The position numbers and the translations under genes are program-made. From positions 52,456 to 116,455 of the forward strand of contig WSYE01000004.1 in assembly GCA_009773665.1 (NCBI GenBank): a DNA stretch of 64,000 bases. Reading direction: 5' to 3'. Shown piece after piece: positions 26,347 through 36,200 of this stretch. Within the stretch, counting starts at the first letter, position 1. The number at the start of each line of letters is the position of its first letter. This DNA is from Desulfovibrionaceae bacterium. GTDB taxonomy: Bacteria > Desulfobacterota > Desulfovibrionia > Desulfovibrionales > Desulfovibrionaceae. Below the pieces are notes generated by a model that was not told the origin of the DNA, did no database searches, and worked only from the letters and a program-made list of their open reading frames with translations.

Positions 26347-27552
26347 TTACAGATACGAGAGCCACCAGTCTTTGTGTTTGGCTTTGTAGTCGGCAAACCA
26401 TCTGCACACCGGGTATAAAACAAGGACTGCAACAGCCCAGCCGGAATACGTCAGGAGAAGGTCGAATTGAAAGTCATATGGCCAGGCAGCTCCGGGTGGA
26501 TTTGTAAAAAGCCACGGTGCATCGCCATATTTCCAGGTTGACCATACAACAGCCATGACGTGGAGTAAGGGGAGATGCAAGACATAGAACAAAAAGGGGA
26601 CTCGCCCAAATATCTTTGCAGGGGTTAGCCAGCCGGGGGTTTCTGGACGGTCAAGAAGGGCCAGCAGCAAGAAGGCCGGCCCCATGGTCATGAGCAAATA
26701 GCTGACAGAGGGCGGGTATTTGCCGCAGGCGAGAAAGTCGAGAAAGGTAAATAGGGAAGATGATTGCTCGGTCCAGGGCTTAAGGTCTCCGTAGACGTTG
26801 ATCCAACGCAAAAGCACAAAGCCGATGGTGAGGGTCATCCCTGTTATAAAGAGCAATTTGCGTCTCTTGTCCGGGTCCCATTTCACGATAGGACCGCACG
26901 CATAACCTGCGGACATAAGTCCAATCCAAGGAATCAGCGGATAGACAACGAGAAGGCGCACGCCGTCAAACAGTTGAATAGTTCCCTTGACGTGGAGAAT
27001 GGTCCACAACCCTGAAAAAGAACCGAGATCTGAAGGCTTTATGCCATCCAGGAGGTTGTGCCCCGCAAGCATGACCACAGAGAAAGATATGAGCAGCCAC
27101 CGTGGCAAAAAGATCAGGCCGGCAAGAGCTACCATAGACCAGCCAAGACACCAGATGACACCAGCCTTGAGAAGTGTGTAGTCGAAGTTAAAATACCAGG
27201 CGACGCGGATGATCGCCAGTTCCAGAAAAACGAGCCAAAGGCCGCGTGTGAAAAGCAACCATGCAACGGTGGTCTTGGCCTTGCCGCGACTCGCGGAAAA
27301 CGATGCGCCGACTCCAGCCAGAAAACAAAAGACCGGCGCACAAAAGTTGGTGATCCAACGAGTCAAAAAAAATGCCACGTTGGTTTGCGTGACATCAATA
27401 GGGTCGAAATAGGCGTGTGAATTCGAGAAGAAATCACGTGAGTGGTCTAAAGCCATGATGATCATGACCAAGCCACGAAGGACGTCTATGTTGTCGAGGC
27501 GGGAACGACGCGGACTTGAAGATACATCAATGGTCTCCGATGCGTTCGGCAC
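26347..27552 (-). CDS. Membrane acyltransferase-like protein (DUF1624/HGSNAT-like)
   Basis: 401 aa with about ten hydrophobic helices. The N-terminal LDNIDVLRGLVMIIMALDHS followed by RDFF is the DUF1624 (heparan-alpha-glucosaminide N-acetyltransferase-like) signature, with the HSR motif in the first helix loop; FCAPVFCFLAGVGASFS follows. Likely moves an acyl group across the membrane to a glycan or lipid; the substrate is unknown. Base composition is visibly lower in G+C (about half) than in its neighbours, and it is flanked on both sides by family B repeats, which suggests acquisition (inference). Confidence 0.83.
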   Translation of the reverse strand: MPNASETIDVSSSPRRSRLDNIDVLRGLVMIIMALDHSRDFFSNSHAYFDPIDVTQTNVAFFLTRWITNFCAPVFCFLAGVGASFSASRGKAKTTVAWLLFTRGLWLVFLELAIIRVAWYFNFDYTLLKAGVIWCLGWSMVALAGLIFLPRWLLISFSVVMLAGHNLLDGIKPSDLGSFSGLWTILHVKGTIQLFDGVRLLVVYPLIPWIGLMSAGYACGPIVKWDPDKRRKLLFITGMTLTIGFVLLRWINVYGDLKPWTEQSSSLFTFLDFLACGKYPPSVSYLLMTMGPAFLLLALLDRPETPGWLTPAKIFGRVPFLFYVLHLPLLHVMAVVWSTWKYGDAPWLFTNPPGAAWPYDFQFDLLLTYSGWAVAVLVLYPVCRWFADYKAKHKDWWLSYL

Positions 27553-27764
27553 ATCGCCTCCTTCATCAAACTACGTCAAAATTTGGCACACTTTCCTATT
27601 CATATCTTTTGCAGAAAGTTTCGTCTACCACCTATATTCACATGATGTATTATTCAGGGCATGAAATACTTAAAAGCCATCCCACGTCCTAACAGCGGCT
27701 GGCCTTGGTCCCTTCCGGTTCGCGCGGGCAAAATGTTAAATATTAAGTGCTCCCAGTAATAGCC
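27553..27764. other. AT-rich intergenic stretch upstream of the DUF1624 gene
   Basis: About 210 bp, much more AT-rich than the surroundings. It presumably carries the promoter of the minus-strand acyltransferase gene; I see no convincing -35/-10 pair, RNA or ORF. Its composition matches the acyltransferase gene rather than the malic enzyme gene. Confidence 0.4.
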
Positions 27765-27854
27765 GGTCCAGGGGAGGCTTCTCCCCTGGCGGGTCAAGGG
27801 CAGAGCCCTTGCGGGTGCAGGGCGGAGCCCGCCGGGTCCGGGCAGAGCCCGGCT
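27765..27854 (+). repeat. Repeat family B, copy
   Basis: GGTCCAGGGGAGGCTTCTCC, then GGCGGGTCAAGGGCAGAGCC, then GGCGGAGCCCGCCGGGTCCG modules. It is followed within 30 bp by the 3' end of maeA, so it is part of the mRNA tail of that gene on the other strand. Confidence 0.85.
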
Positions 27855-27881
27855 CCTTGCCCGGAATCTCGGCAGCGCCAG

Positions 27882-29510
27882 CTACTCGTACTGTGGCACG
27901 TACACGTGCGAGCGCACGAACGCTTCCACGTCCTTGGGGCGTTCCACCCCTGCCAAGCCGGAGTCGAACACCAGGGTCGCCACGCGCGCCGCCGTCTTCA
28001 GTTCCGTCTCCAAAATGTTCGACTGCAAAGGGTACAGCAATCCCTGCCCCAGTTGCTCCGCCGTCACCTGATCGGCCACGCCGCGCGCCGCCTCGATGAA
28101 CATCTGGTCGGTCACGCGTTTGGCCCGGGTGGCGTAGATGGCCATGCCCACGGCTGGGAAGATGTAGAAGTTGTTGGCCTGCCCCGGCAGGAATGTTTTC
28201 CCGCAGTAGGACACCGGCGCGAACTGCACCCCGGCGGCGTACAGGGCCTTGCCGTTACTCCAGGTGTAGGCCTGCTCGGCGGTGCATTCGGCCTTGTCGG
28301 TGGGGTTGGAGAGCGCCAGGATCACTGGCCGTTCGTTCACGCGGCTCATGGCCTCCACCACCTGTTTGTTGAAGGCCCCGCCCGTGGTGCTGACGCCGAT
28401 GATGGTGGTGGGCTTGAAGTCGTCCACGGCCTTGGCGAAGTCGGCCAGCTTCATGGGCGCGTGGGGATGCGCGTAGGGCAGTTGGAAGTCCGCAAGATCA
28501 GTGCGCGACGGCTCCAGCAGACCGTTCACGTCGAACATGTGGATGCGCGCCTGGGCTTCCTTGAGCGTCAGCCCTTCTTCCACCAGGGCCGTGCACAGCA
28601 GGTTGCTGAGGCCTATTCCGGCGGAGCCCGCGCCCAGGAACAGATAGGACTCGTCTTTGAGCTTCGTGCCTTTGACCTTGCAGACGTTTATCATGCCCGC
28701 CAGAGTGATGCCCGCCGTGCCCTGCACATCGTCGTTGTAGCAGCAGCATTTCTCGCGGTAGCGCGCCAGCAGATGCATGGCGTCCACGCCGGTCCAGTCC
28801 TCGAAGTGGATGCAGCAGTCCGGGAAGACCTCCTGCACGGCCTCCACGAACTCGTCCACAAAGGAGAAGAGGTCCTCGGTTTTGGGGCGGGGGCGACGCA
28901 TGCCCAGATAGAGCGGGTCGTTCAGGAGCGATACGTTGTTGGTCCCGGCGTCCAGGTACATGGGCAGCATGCCGCCGGGTGGCACCCCTGCGGCGGCGGT
29001 GTAGAGCTGCAACTTGCCGATGGGGATACCCATGCCGTTGGCCCCCAGGTCACCAAGCCCCAGGATGCGCCCGCCGTCGGTGACGCAGATGAAGCGCACG
29101 TCCTTCACGGGCCAGTTGCGCAGCACCTCACGCACTTTGCCGCGCCGGTCCATGGACAGGTACATGCCGCGCGGCTGGCGGTAGATGTGCCCGAACTTCA
29201 GGCAGGCTTCGCCGATGGTGGGGTCGTACACGATGGGCAGGAAGCGGGCCGGGTCTGACATGATGGTCTTGTAGAAGAGCGTCTCATTGTGGTCGAGCAG
29301 ATTCATCAGGTAGATGTAGCGGTCCAGGTCGGTGGCTTTGTGCCCCAGCTGCATGAGCACTCGCGCGAGCTGCATGTCGATGGATTCCACCACGTCGGGC
29401 ACCAGGCCGGTCAGGCCGTAGGTTTGCTTCTCCTGTTCGCTGAAGGCCGTGGACTTGTTCAGTGCGGGATCGCCGAGCAGTTCCTTGCCGCGCTTCGTGA
29501 TCGTATCCAT
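27882..29510 (-). CDS. maeA: NAD-dependent malic enzyme
   Basis: 542 aa long-form malic enzyme: malate + NAD to pyruvate + CO2. Evidence: the N-terminal malic domain with LPIVYDPTIGEACLKFGHI, the catalytic Tyr/Lys region VTDGGRILGLGDLGANGMGI and CFNDDVQGTAGIT-like CYNDDVQGTAGITLAG, then the NAD-binding FLGAGSAGIGLSNLL and LSNPTDKAECT. ATG 29510 is preceded by GGAGAG. It lies 46 bp downstream of fumC and is probably in one operon. Together they link fumarate to pyruvate, which fits C4-dicarboxylate metabolism in a sulfate reducer. Confidence 0.96.
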   Translation of the reverse strand: MDTITKRGKELLGDPALNKSTAFSEQEKQTYGLTGLVPDVVESIDMQLARVLMQLGHKATDLDRYIYLMNLLDHNETLFYKTIMSDPARFLPIVYDPTIGEACLKFGHIYRQPRGMYLSMDRRGKVREVLRNWPVKDVRFICVTDGGRILGLGDLGANGMGIPIGKLQLYTAAAGVPPGGMLPMYLDAGTNNVSLLNDPLYLGMRRPRPKTEDLFSFVDEFVEAVQEVFPDCCIHFEDWTGVDAMHLLARYREKCCCYNDDVQGTAGITLAGMINVCKVKGTKLKDESYLFLGAGSAGIGLSNLLCTALVEEGLTLKEAQARIHMFDVNGLLEPSRTDLADFQLPYAHPHAPMKLADFAKAVDDFKPTTIIGVSTTGGAFNKQVVEAMSRVNERPVILALSNPTDKAECTAEQAYTWSNGKALYAAGVQFAPVSYCGKTFLPGQANNFYIFPAVGMAIYATRAKRVTDQMFIEAARGVADQVTAEQLGQGLLYPLQSNILETELKTAARVATLVFDSGLAGVERPKDVEAFVRSHVYVPQYE

Positions 29511-29556
29511 GTATTCTCTCCGGCTGATGTGCGTGTCTTGCTTGTGATTGGTGAGG

Positions 29557-30960
29557 CTAGCTCTCCTGCGCCACGTAAGGGTGCGTCATTTTTGAGGGCA
29601 CCACGATCCTGTCGAACTCCTCTGCGGTGACGAACTTCAGTTCCAGAGCAGCCTCGCGCAGCGTCAGGTCGTGCTCCAGGGCGTGATGCGCTATCTTGGA
29701 GGCCTTGTCGTAGCCGATAACCGGCGAGAGCGCTGTAACCAGCATGAGCGAGCGCCCCACGAACTCGCTTATGCGCTTCGCGTTGGGCTGCATGCCGTCC
29801 ACCAAGTACTTCCGGAAGTTGTTCATGCAGTCCGACATGACCCGGATGGACTTCATCACGTTGAAGATGATGAGCGGCTTGTACACGTTCATCTCCAGGT
29901 AGCCGCCCGCTCCGCCCAGGCTCACGGCCACGTCGGCGGCCATCACCTGCGCCGAGGCCATGGCCATGGCCTCGCACTGGGTGGGATTCACCTTGCCGGG
30001 CATGATGGAGGAGCCGGGCTCGTTGGAGGGGATGATGAGCTCGTAGAATCCGGCGCGCGGCCCGCAGGAGAGCAGGCGGATGTCGTTGGCGACCTTGTAG
30101 AGTGACACGGCCAGGGTCTTGAGAGCCCCGGAGAGGTGCACCAGCGCGTCGTGCGAGCCCTGCACCGTAAACCTGTTGGGCGCGCACGCGAAAGGCAGGC
30201 CGGTTATTTCGGCGATGCGGGCCACGGCGGCCTCGGCGAACCCCGCAGGCGCGTTGATCCCGGTGCCCACGGCGGTACCGCCCAGGGCCAGGCGGCAGGC
30301 TCCGCGCATGGCCTCGTTCAGCCGCTCCAGGTTGTCGTCCAAAAGGCCCACGTAGCCGGAGAACTCCTGGCCAAGCGTCAGGGGCGTGGCGTCCTGCATG
30401 TGGGTGCGCCCGATCTTCACGATGTCCTTCCAGGCGTCCACCTTGGCGGCCAGACCGTCGCGCAGGTTCGTGACAGCCGGGATGAGCGTTCCGGACACGC
30501 CCACGGCGGCGGCTATGCACATGGCCGAGGGAAAATTGTCGTTGGAGGACTGGGACATGTTCACGTGGTCGTTGGGATGCACGGGCGACTTGGAGCCGAG
30601 CGGAGTTGCGGCCAGCTGACAGCAGCGGTTGGAGATGACCTCGTTGACGTTCATGTTGAACTGGGTGCCGCTGCCGGTCATCCACACGTGCAGCGGGAAC
30701 ATGTCGTCGTGCCGGTGAGCGAGGATCTCGTCGCAGACGGTTTCGATCATTGCCGCGATGTCCCTGGAGAGGCGTCCCAGGGAAAGGTTGGCCTGGGCCG
30801 AGCACTTTTTCAGCACCGCGTAGGACGCAATCATCTCGCGCGGCATCAGGTCGTCACCGATGCTGAAGTGTTCGAGCGAGCGCTGGGTCTGCGCGCCCCA
30901 GAGCTTGCCTGCGGGAACCTGTACGTCGCCCAGGCTGTCTGATTCCGTGCGGTAATCCAT
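29557..30960 (-). CDS. fumC: Class II fumarate hydratase
   Basis: 467 aa, iron-independent fumarase interconverting fumarate and malate. Motifs: [57 protein letters not shown] (catalytic His region) and the superfamily signature [25 protein letters not shown] precedes ATG 30960. Some class II fumarases of this type are close to aspartase; the SxNDNFPS variant (Phe for the usual Thr/Val) does not settle this, but the malic enzyme next door favours fumarase. Confidence 0.9.
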   Translation of the reverse strand: MDYRTESDSLGDVQVPAGKLWGAQTQRSLEHFSIGDDLMPREMIASYAVLKKCSAQANLSLGRLSRDIAAMIETVCDEILAHRHDDMFPLHVWMTGSGTQFNMNVNEVISNRCCQLAATPLGSKSPVHPNDHVNMSQSSNDNFPSAMCIAAAVGVSGTLIPAVTNLRDGLAAKVDAWKDIVKIGRTHMQDATPLTLGQEFSGYVGLLDDNLERLNEAMRGACRLALGGTAVGTGINAPAGFAEAAVARIAEITGLPFACAPNRFTVQGSHDALVHLSGALKTLAVSLYKVANDIRLLSCGPRAGFYELIIPSNEPGSSIMPGKVNPTQCEAMAMASAQVMAADVAVSLGGAGGYLEMNVYKPLIIFNVMKSIRVMSDCMNNFRKYLVDGMQPNAKRISEFVGRSLMLVTALSPVIGYDKASKIAHHALEHDLTLREAALELKFVTAEEFDRIVVPSKMTHPYVAQES

Positions 30961-31314
30961 GTGCTGTCACTCCTTGTGTCGCACGCGCCGAGGGGCGTCC
31001 GGCCCGCTGCGGCGACCTCGTTTGGTGATGCGCGGCTTACGTGAACCAGAAAAAACGCCCGCCGCCTGCCGACGGGTGCATTCGAGCGCCGCTGCTCGCC
31101 CGGAGAAGGGATTCTAGCTTCATTGGGTACTTCAGCTGGAGCTTCATTGCAAGAATTTGATCATTTATTACATCCGCTTTTCGCACCGGAGCATCCAGCC
31201 ATTCATGCGACAAACGCCCTCTTCACGATTTCTCTTGCCTTCGGCCCCGGCTCCAATCTACCTAGGCAGTTGGCATCATTATTCTCCCGCACACCTCAAT
31301 ACAAAGCGAACGCC
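30961..31314. other. Divergent intergenic region fumC / lpdA
   Basis: 354 bp between divergently transcribed fumC and lpdA. The ORF track extends lpdA into it (from 31123), but those 64 residues precede the invariant FAD-binding start and are unlikely to be coding. It must contain both promoters; no RNA gene, repeat or confident promoter is visible. Confidence 0.4.
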
Positions 31315-32682
31315 ATGGCATCCGATCTTCTCATCGTCGGCGGCGGCCCTGCCGGTTACGACGCGGCTCTTGCAGCCGCCAGACGCGGCATCTCCACCAC
31401 CCTCCTCGAAAAGGAACATTTGGGCGGCTCCTGCCTGAACTGGGGCTGCATCCCCACCAAGTTCCTGCTGGCCGCAGTGGCCCCAAAGGCCGAACTGGAA
31501 GGCCAGGAGAAGATGAAGACCGGCTCCGGCCAGGTTTTCGTGGACCTGCCCGCCCTGGTGGACCGCAAGAAGCGCCATCTGGAGGCCACCCGCAAGGCCA
31601 TGGCCGCAGAACTCACGAAGCTCGGGGTGGAATTCATCCACGGTGAGCTCAAGATGATCGGGGCCGCCCGCTCCGTCATCGAGGTGGACGGCGAACCGAA
31701 GACCGTCGACCACAAGCGCTGCATCCTGGCCACGGGCAGCCGCCCCGCCTGGCACCCCGGCCTCAAGGCCGACCACGACTGCGTGCTCAACTCCGGCGAC
31801 ATCCTGGGCCTGCGCGAAATCCCCAAGCACCTGCTGGTGGTGGGCGCAGGATTTATCGGCCTGGAACTGGCGCAGTTCTTCTCACGCGCCGGGTCCAAGA
31901 TCACCCTGGTGGAGGTCGCGCCGCGCATCGCCCCGTCCGAGGACGAGGAGATAAGCAAGGCCCTGGCCCAGAGCTTCAAGCGCATGGGCTGGGACATGCA
32001 CGTGGGCGTCTCCATTTCAAAGCTGGACTCGGTGGACGGACAGGCCAGCCTGAGTCTGGGCGACGGTAAGGTGATCACTGCGGACAAATGCCTGCTGGCC
32101 GTGGGCCGCCTGCCCAACTCGCGCAACCTCATGCTGGAAATGCTGGGAGCCGAGGTGAAAGGCGCTGCGGGCTGGATTCACACCGACGAGCACCTGCTGG
32201 CCACGCCCACGGTGTACGCCGTAGGCGACGTGAACGGTCGCACCCTGCTGGCCCACGCCGCCGCGAACCAGGGCGAATGGGCCGTGCGCCACTTCGCGGG
32301 CGAGGAAAAAACTCTCTACGAGCCCGGCCCCATTCCCGGCTGCATGTACGGTGCGCCCGAGACCATGCGCGTTGGCCTGATGCAGGCCGAAGCCATGGCC
32401 AGGGGCATGGACGTGGCCGTGAGCCGCTCCCAGCTGGTGGCCAACCCCATCGCCCAGGCGCATGGCGCCACGGGGGGGCTGGTGAAGTGCATCTGGAGCG
32501 AAGGTAAGCTGGTCGGCGTCACGGCAGTGGGGCATGGCGTCGCCTCTTTGGCCACGCTGTCCACGGTGATGGTGTCCCAGGGCTGGACCAGGAAGCAGTG
32601 CGGCGACCTGATCTTCCCGCATCCCACCCTGGACGAGGCCCTGCGCTCCGCCTTGCTGAATCCGGCTGCGTTAATTCCGTGA
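31315..32682 (+). CDS. lpdA: Dihydrolipoyl dehydrogenase
   Basis: FAD/NAD disulfide oxidoreductase that reoxidises dihydrolipoyl groups (L protein of glycine cleavage). 455 aa from ATG 31315 (MASDLLIVGGGPAGYDAALA). The redox disulfide is GGSCLNWGCIPTK; the NAD site is LLVVGAGFIGLELAQFFSRA; the second FAD motif is PTVYAVGDVNGRTLLAHAA; the C-terminal catalytic His-Glu pair is in FPHPTLDEAL. It is close to the gcv genes in the window but separated from them by the C4 genes. The stop overlaps the start of the molybdopterin enzyme. Confidence 0.94.
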   Translation: MASDLLIVGGGPAGYDAALAAARRGISTTLLEKEHLGGSCLNWGCIPTKFLLAAVAPKAELEGQEKMKTGSGQVFVDLPALVDRKKRHLEATRKAMAAELTKLGVEFIHGELKMIGAARSVIEVDGEPKTVDHKRCILATGSRPAWHPGLKADHDCVLNSGDILGLREIPKHLLVVGAGFIGLELAQFFSRAGSKITLVEVAPRIAPSEDEEISKALAQSFKRMGWDMHVGVSISKLDSVDGQASLSLGDGKVITADKCLLAVGRLPNSRNLMLEMLGAEVKGAAGWIHTDEHLLATPTVYAVGDVNGRTLLAHAAANQGEWAVRHFAGEEKTLYEPGPIPGCMYGAPETMRVGLMQAEAMARGMDVAVSRSQLVANPIAQAHGATGGLVKCIWSEGKLVGVTAVGHGVASLATLSTVMVSQGWTRKQCGDLIFPHPTLDEALRSALLNPAALIP

Positions 32683-34610
32683 GCGGGGTTGTTCGCACCG
32701 CCTGCACCCGCCACTGCGGCGACGGCTGCGCCCTTTTGGTGGAGCAGCGCCCCGACGGCTCGCTCTCCGTGCGCGGCAACCCGGAGCATCCCTTCACGCG
32801 CGGCTTCCTGTGCGCCAAGACCGCCCGTTTCGGCGAGCGCCTCGCCAGTCCCCGGCGAATCACCACGCCGCTCATCCGGGAAGACGGCGATTTCCGCGAG
32901 GCCTCCTGGGACGAGGCCCTGGGCCTTATCGCCGCGCAGATCACACGCCTTCGCACAACACCGGAGCGCATGCTCCACGTTTTCTACTCCGCCTCCTTCG
33001 GCCTGCTGCATCAGGCCAGCAAGCTGCTGTTCGCAACGCTCGGCGCGTCGGCCTTTTCCGGTTCGCCGTGCCTCTCCGCCGGGGTTGAGGCCCTGAAGCG
33101 CGACTTCGGAGCCGTGCGCCAAGGTCCCCTCACCGACGCGGCCACAGCTGACCGCATCGTGAACTGGGGCCGCAACGCCGATGCCCAGTCCGTACATCTG
33201 GCGGCCATGCTCACCAATGCCCGCAAACGCGGCGCGCGCGTCCTGTCCATCCACCCAGGCGACCCCGGCTACGGCGGACTCTCCGACGAACAGATCGTCA
33301 TCCGGCCCGGCACGGACCGTTTCCTGGCGGCGGCAGCGGCCAAGCTCCTGCTGGAACGCGGCCTCTCAGACGATGCCCGGAAAGCGCTGTCGCGCAGCTT
33401 TGAACCTCAGGCATTTCTTGAGCTTCTGGACGGCTGGAGCCTCGACTCGCTGCTGGAGGCCTGCGGCGCAAGCCTGGAGCAGGCCCGCACGCTGGCAGAC
33501 TGGTATGCGGGGGACACGCCTACGGCCACGGTCATCGGGCGCGGCCTGCAACGCTACGCCTTCGGCGGCGAGAACGTACGCTTCATCGACGCACTGGCCA
33601 TGCTCTCCGGCCAGATCGGGCGCGAGGGCGCGGGCGTATTCTACAAGCAAGGGGAACTCGGCAACGCAGCCTGGGGCTGGACCCAGGCCAAGCCCGGCTA
33701 CGCGCGCACCTTCCCCCTGGCGGCCCTGGCAGAGGGAGTGGCCCTGGCCGACCCGCCCGTGGAGTTCGTGTGGGTGGAGGGCATGAATCTGGTCACGCAG
33801 TGTCCCGACAGCCTGGCCACCGCGCAGATGCTGCGATCGCGCTTCACCGTGGTGGTGGAGCCTTTCATGACCGATACCGCGCGCTGCGCCACGGTCATCC
33901 TGCCTCCTGCGCTCCTGTTCGAGTGCGAGGACGTGGTCAGGAACGACTCCCACGAGTTCGTGAACCACTCAGCCCAGGTGCTTCCACCGCGCGGGCAGGC
34001 CCGCAGCAATTTCCACATCGCCGCCGCGCTCGGGGCCATGCTGGATCCGCCCGTGGTCTATCCCGACCCCGATGACGTGATGGACGCGGCCCTGCGCAAA
34101 GGCAAGCTGAAGGCTACACTGGCAGAGCTTCGCGACAAGGGCTGGCTGGGCAGGCCCGTGCCGTCCACGCCCTGGGCGGACGGCGTGTTCGCGCACCCCG
34201 ACGGGCTGTACCGGTTGCCGGATGCGCTGCACCCGAACGCGCCCGCGCAGGACGAATTCCCCCTTCGTCTTTTAAGCTTCGTGCAAAAGGACCACCTGCT
34301 CTCGCAGATTCCCGAAGACGAACAGGTTTCGCCCCCGCGCGTGTTCGTATCGCCCGACAGTCCGGCCCTGGCCGGGCTGGACCAAACCCGCCCCGCCCTG
34401 CTTGAGACTGCGCTCGGATCCATGACCGTGCGGGTGGACATCCTCGACACCCTTCACCCCGAGGCCGTGCTCTACCCGCGCGGCGACTGGCTCTCTCGCG
34501 GCGGCTGCGTCAACAGGCTCATCACCGGGCGCGAGACCGACATGGGGGCGCAGGTGGCCTACTACGAACAAAGGGCGAGGCTTGTTACCGCCCCGCCCTC
34601 CGTCATCTGA
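32679..34610 (+). CDS. Molybdopterin-dependent oxidoreductase
   Basis: 643 aa from GTG 32679, overlapping the lpdA stop as GTGA. The N-terminal [4Fe-4S] motif is CTRHCGDGC...FLCAK; the MGD-binding core follows with GSPCLSAG (the Cys is a candidate Mo ligand), VIGRGLQRYAFGGEN, ALAMLSGQIGREG and VVVEPFMTDTARCATVILPP. No Tat or Sec signal, so it is probably cytoplasmic. It is short compared with formate dehydrogenases and has no partner FeS or membrane subunit nearby. The substrate is unknown; translational coupling to lpdA is notable. The gene ends 12 bp from convergent glyA. Confidence 0.88.
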   Translation: MSGVVRTACTRHCGDGCALLVEQRPDGSLSVRGNPEHPFTRGFLCAKTARFGERLASPRRITTPLIREDGDFREASWDEALGLIAAQITRLRTTPERMLHVFYSASFGLLHQASKLLFATLGASAFSGSPCLSAGVEALKRDFGAVRQGPLTDAATADRIVNWGRNADAQSVHLAAMLTNARKRGARVLSIHPGDPGYGGLSDEQIVIRPGTDRFLAAAAAKLLLERGLSDDARKALSRSFEPQAFLELLDGWSLDSLLEACGASLEQARTLADWYAGDTPTATVIGRGLQRYAFGGENVRFIDALAMLSGQIGREGAGVFYKQGELGNAAWGWTQAKPGYARTFPLAALAEGVALADPPVEFVWVEGMNLVTQCPDSLATAQMLRSRFTVVVEPFMTDTARCATVILPPALLFECEDVVRNDSHEFVNHSAQVLPPRGQARSNFHIAAALGAMLDPPVVYPDPDDVMDAALRKGKLKATLAELRDKGWLGRPVPSTPWADGVFAHPDGLYRLPDALHPNAPAQDEFPLRLLSFVQKDHLLSQIPEDEQVSPPRVFVSPDSPALAGLDQTRPALLETALGSMTVRVDILDTLHPEAVLYPRGDWLSRGGCVNRLITGRETDMGAQVAYYEQRARLVTAPPSVI

Positions 34611-34622
34611 TTCGTTCTTCGA

Positions 34623-35879
34623 CTACAATCCAGGAACCGGGAACGTCAGGCACATGGCCTCCACGTCCCGGCGGATGTCCGCACGCAGCGCCGCTTCCTC
34701 CGGCTTCCTGAGCACCGTCAGTATCCACGCAGCCATCCGCTCCATCTCGCACTCCTTCATGCCACGCGTAGTGGCCGCAGGCGTACCGATGCGGATGCCG
34801 CTGGGGCGCAAGGGCGGGTTCGGGTCGTCCGGGATCATCTGCTTGTTGGTGGTGATGCCCACCTCGTCCAGAAGCTCCTCCGCCACCCTGCCGTCCAGGC
34901 CGAAGCTGGCCTGGGTGTTCATCACCAGCATGTGGTTGTCCGTGCCGCCGGTCACCAGCTGCGCGCCGCCGCTGGCCAGGGCCCCGGCGAAGGCCTGGGC
35001 GTTCAGCAGCACCTGGGCCGCGTAGTCGCGAAATTCCGGCGTCAACGCCTTGCCCATGGTGATGGCGATGCCCGCGATCACGTTCATGTGCGGGCCGCCC
35101 TGCAAGCCCGGAAACACCGACTTGTCGATGCGCGCCGCCAGCTCCTTGCGGCACAGGATCATGCCCCCGCGCGGGCCGCGCAGCGATTTGTGCGAGGTGG
35201 TGGTCATCACGTCGAAGCCGTGGTCCATGGGGTTCTTCATCACCCCGCCCGCCACCAGCCCGGCGTAGTGCGAGGCGTCGCACATGGTGTACGCGCCCAC
35301 CTCGTCGGCCACGGCCTTGAAGGCCGCGTAATCCAGGTCGCGCGGGTAGGACGTGTAGCCACACAGCACCAGCTTGGGCTTGTGCTCGCGGGCCAGTTCG
35401 CGCACCACGTCGAAATCGATGGCTCCGTCGCCCGCGTTGGTCTTATAACGCACGAAGTTGAAGAGCCGCCCCATGTGCGACACAGGCGCGCCGTGCGTCA
35501 GGTGGCCGCCGTGGGAGAGGTCCATGGCCAGGATGGTGTCGCCCGGCTCCAGGAGGCCCAGGTACACGGCCTGGTTCATGGGCGAGCCGGACAGCGGCTG
35601 CACGTTGGCGTGCTCGCTGCGGAACACCTGGCAGGCCCGTTCGCGCGCCAGGATCTCCACACGGTCGGTGAACTCCTGGCCGCCGTAGTAGCGCCTGCCG
35701 GGGTAGCCCTCGGAGTACTTGTTGGTGAACACGCTGCCCAGGACGGCCAGCACTTCGGGATAGGTGTAGTTCTCGGACGGGATCAGCTCCACGCCGAGGC
35801 GCTGGCGGTTTTCCTCGCCGGTGAGCGTGGCAAATACGTCGGGATCGGATTTTTCGAGCAGGTCACGATGGGCGCGCAT
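34623..35879 (-). CDS. glyA: Serine hydroxymethyltransferase
   Basis: PLP enzyme interconverting serine and glycine with tetrahydrofolate. 418 aa from ATG 35879 (MRAHRDLLEKSDPDVF), which has AGGAGGAGCCC directly before it; the ORF-track start adds ten residues before this. Motifs: LIPSENYTYPEVLAVLGS, KYSEGYPGRRYYGG, NVQPLSGSPMN, CDASHYAGLVAGG and the PLP-Lys motif TTTSHKSLRGPRGGM. With gcvH/PA/PB and lpdA in the same region it completes most of the glycine/serine C1 module. Confidence 0.96.
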   Translation of the reverse strand: MRAHRDLLEKSDPDVFATLTGEENRQRLGVELIPSENYTYPEVLAVLGSVFTNKYSEGYPGRRYYGGQEFTDRVEILARERACQVFRSEHANVQPLSGSPMNQAVYLGLLEPGDTILAMDLSHGGHLTHGAPVSHMGRLFNFVRYKTNAGDGAIDFDVVRELAREHKPKLVLCGYTSYPRDLDYAAFKAVADEVGAYTMCDASHYAGLVAGGVMKNPMDHGFDVMTTTSHKSLRGPRGGMILCRKELAARIDKSVFPGLQGGPHMNVIAGIAITMGKALTPEFRDYAAQVLLNAQAFAGALASGGAQLVTGGTDNHMLVMNTQASFGLDGRVAEELLDEVGITTNKQMIPDDPNPPLRPSGIRIGTPAATTRGMKECEMERMAAWILTVLRKPEEAALRADIRRDVEAMCLTFPVPGL

Positions 35880-36200
35880 GGGCTCCTCCTGGATCAGGAA
35901 GGTTGGCATCGGTAACGATGCAGCCCAGGCGAGCGGCTAGACGGAATTTCGCGCTTCCCCGTGGTTGCCCACGTTTCTCGCCAGTCACGCGAAACGGATG
36001 GTTCGGACGAGGGGCATGTAGCGCGGCGCGGGAGGGAAGGTCAAGAGAGGAGCAGAGTTGACCAGGGCACGGGCCTGGGCTAGGCCACCGGGGCGAAGAG
36101 TAAGAGGCCTCCGGCGGCCAAAGGGACAGGGTCCCTTTGGAATCCCCAGTAGCTTCGCGGGTTTCACCAGATCGTATGCAGTTTGGGAGAGGTGGTCATA
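35880..36200. other. Divergent intergenic region glyA / maf
   Basis: About 320 bp. It contains the family A repeat at 36107-36145 and otherwise no recognisable gene or RNA. Confidence 0.4.
36107..36145 (+). repeat. Repeat family A, copy
   Basis: GCCTCCGGCGGCCAAAGGG followed by a short loop, CCCTTTGG and AATCC; nearly identical to the 19721 copy. It is followed by AGTAGCTTCGCGG, a tail also seen next to the 40356 copy. Confidence 0.85.

Noticed and set aside
26145-26507. 120-aa plus ORF after the gcv terminator
   Set aside because: Reads repeat B and antisense of the DUF1624 gene; no coding signature.
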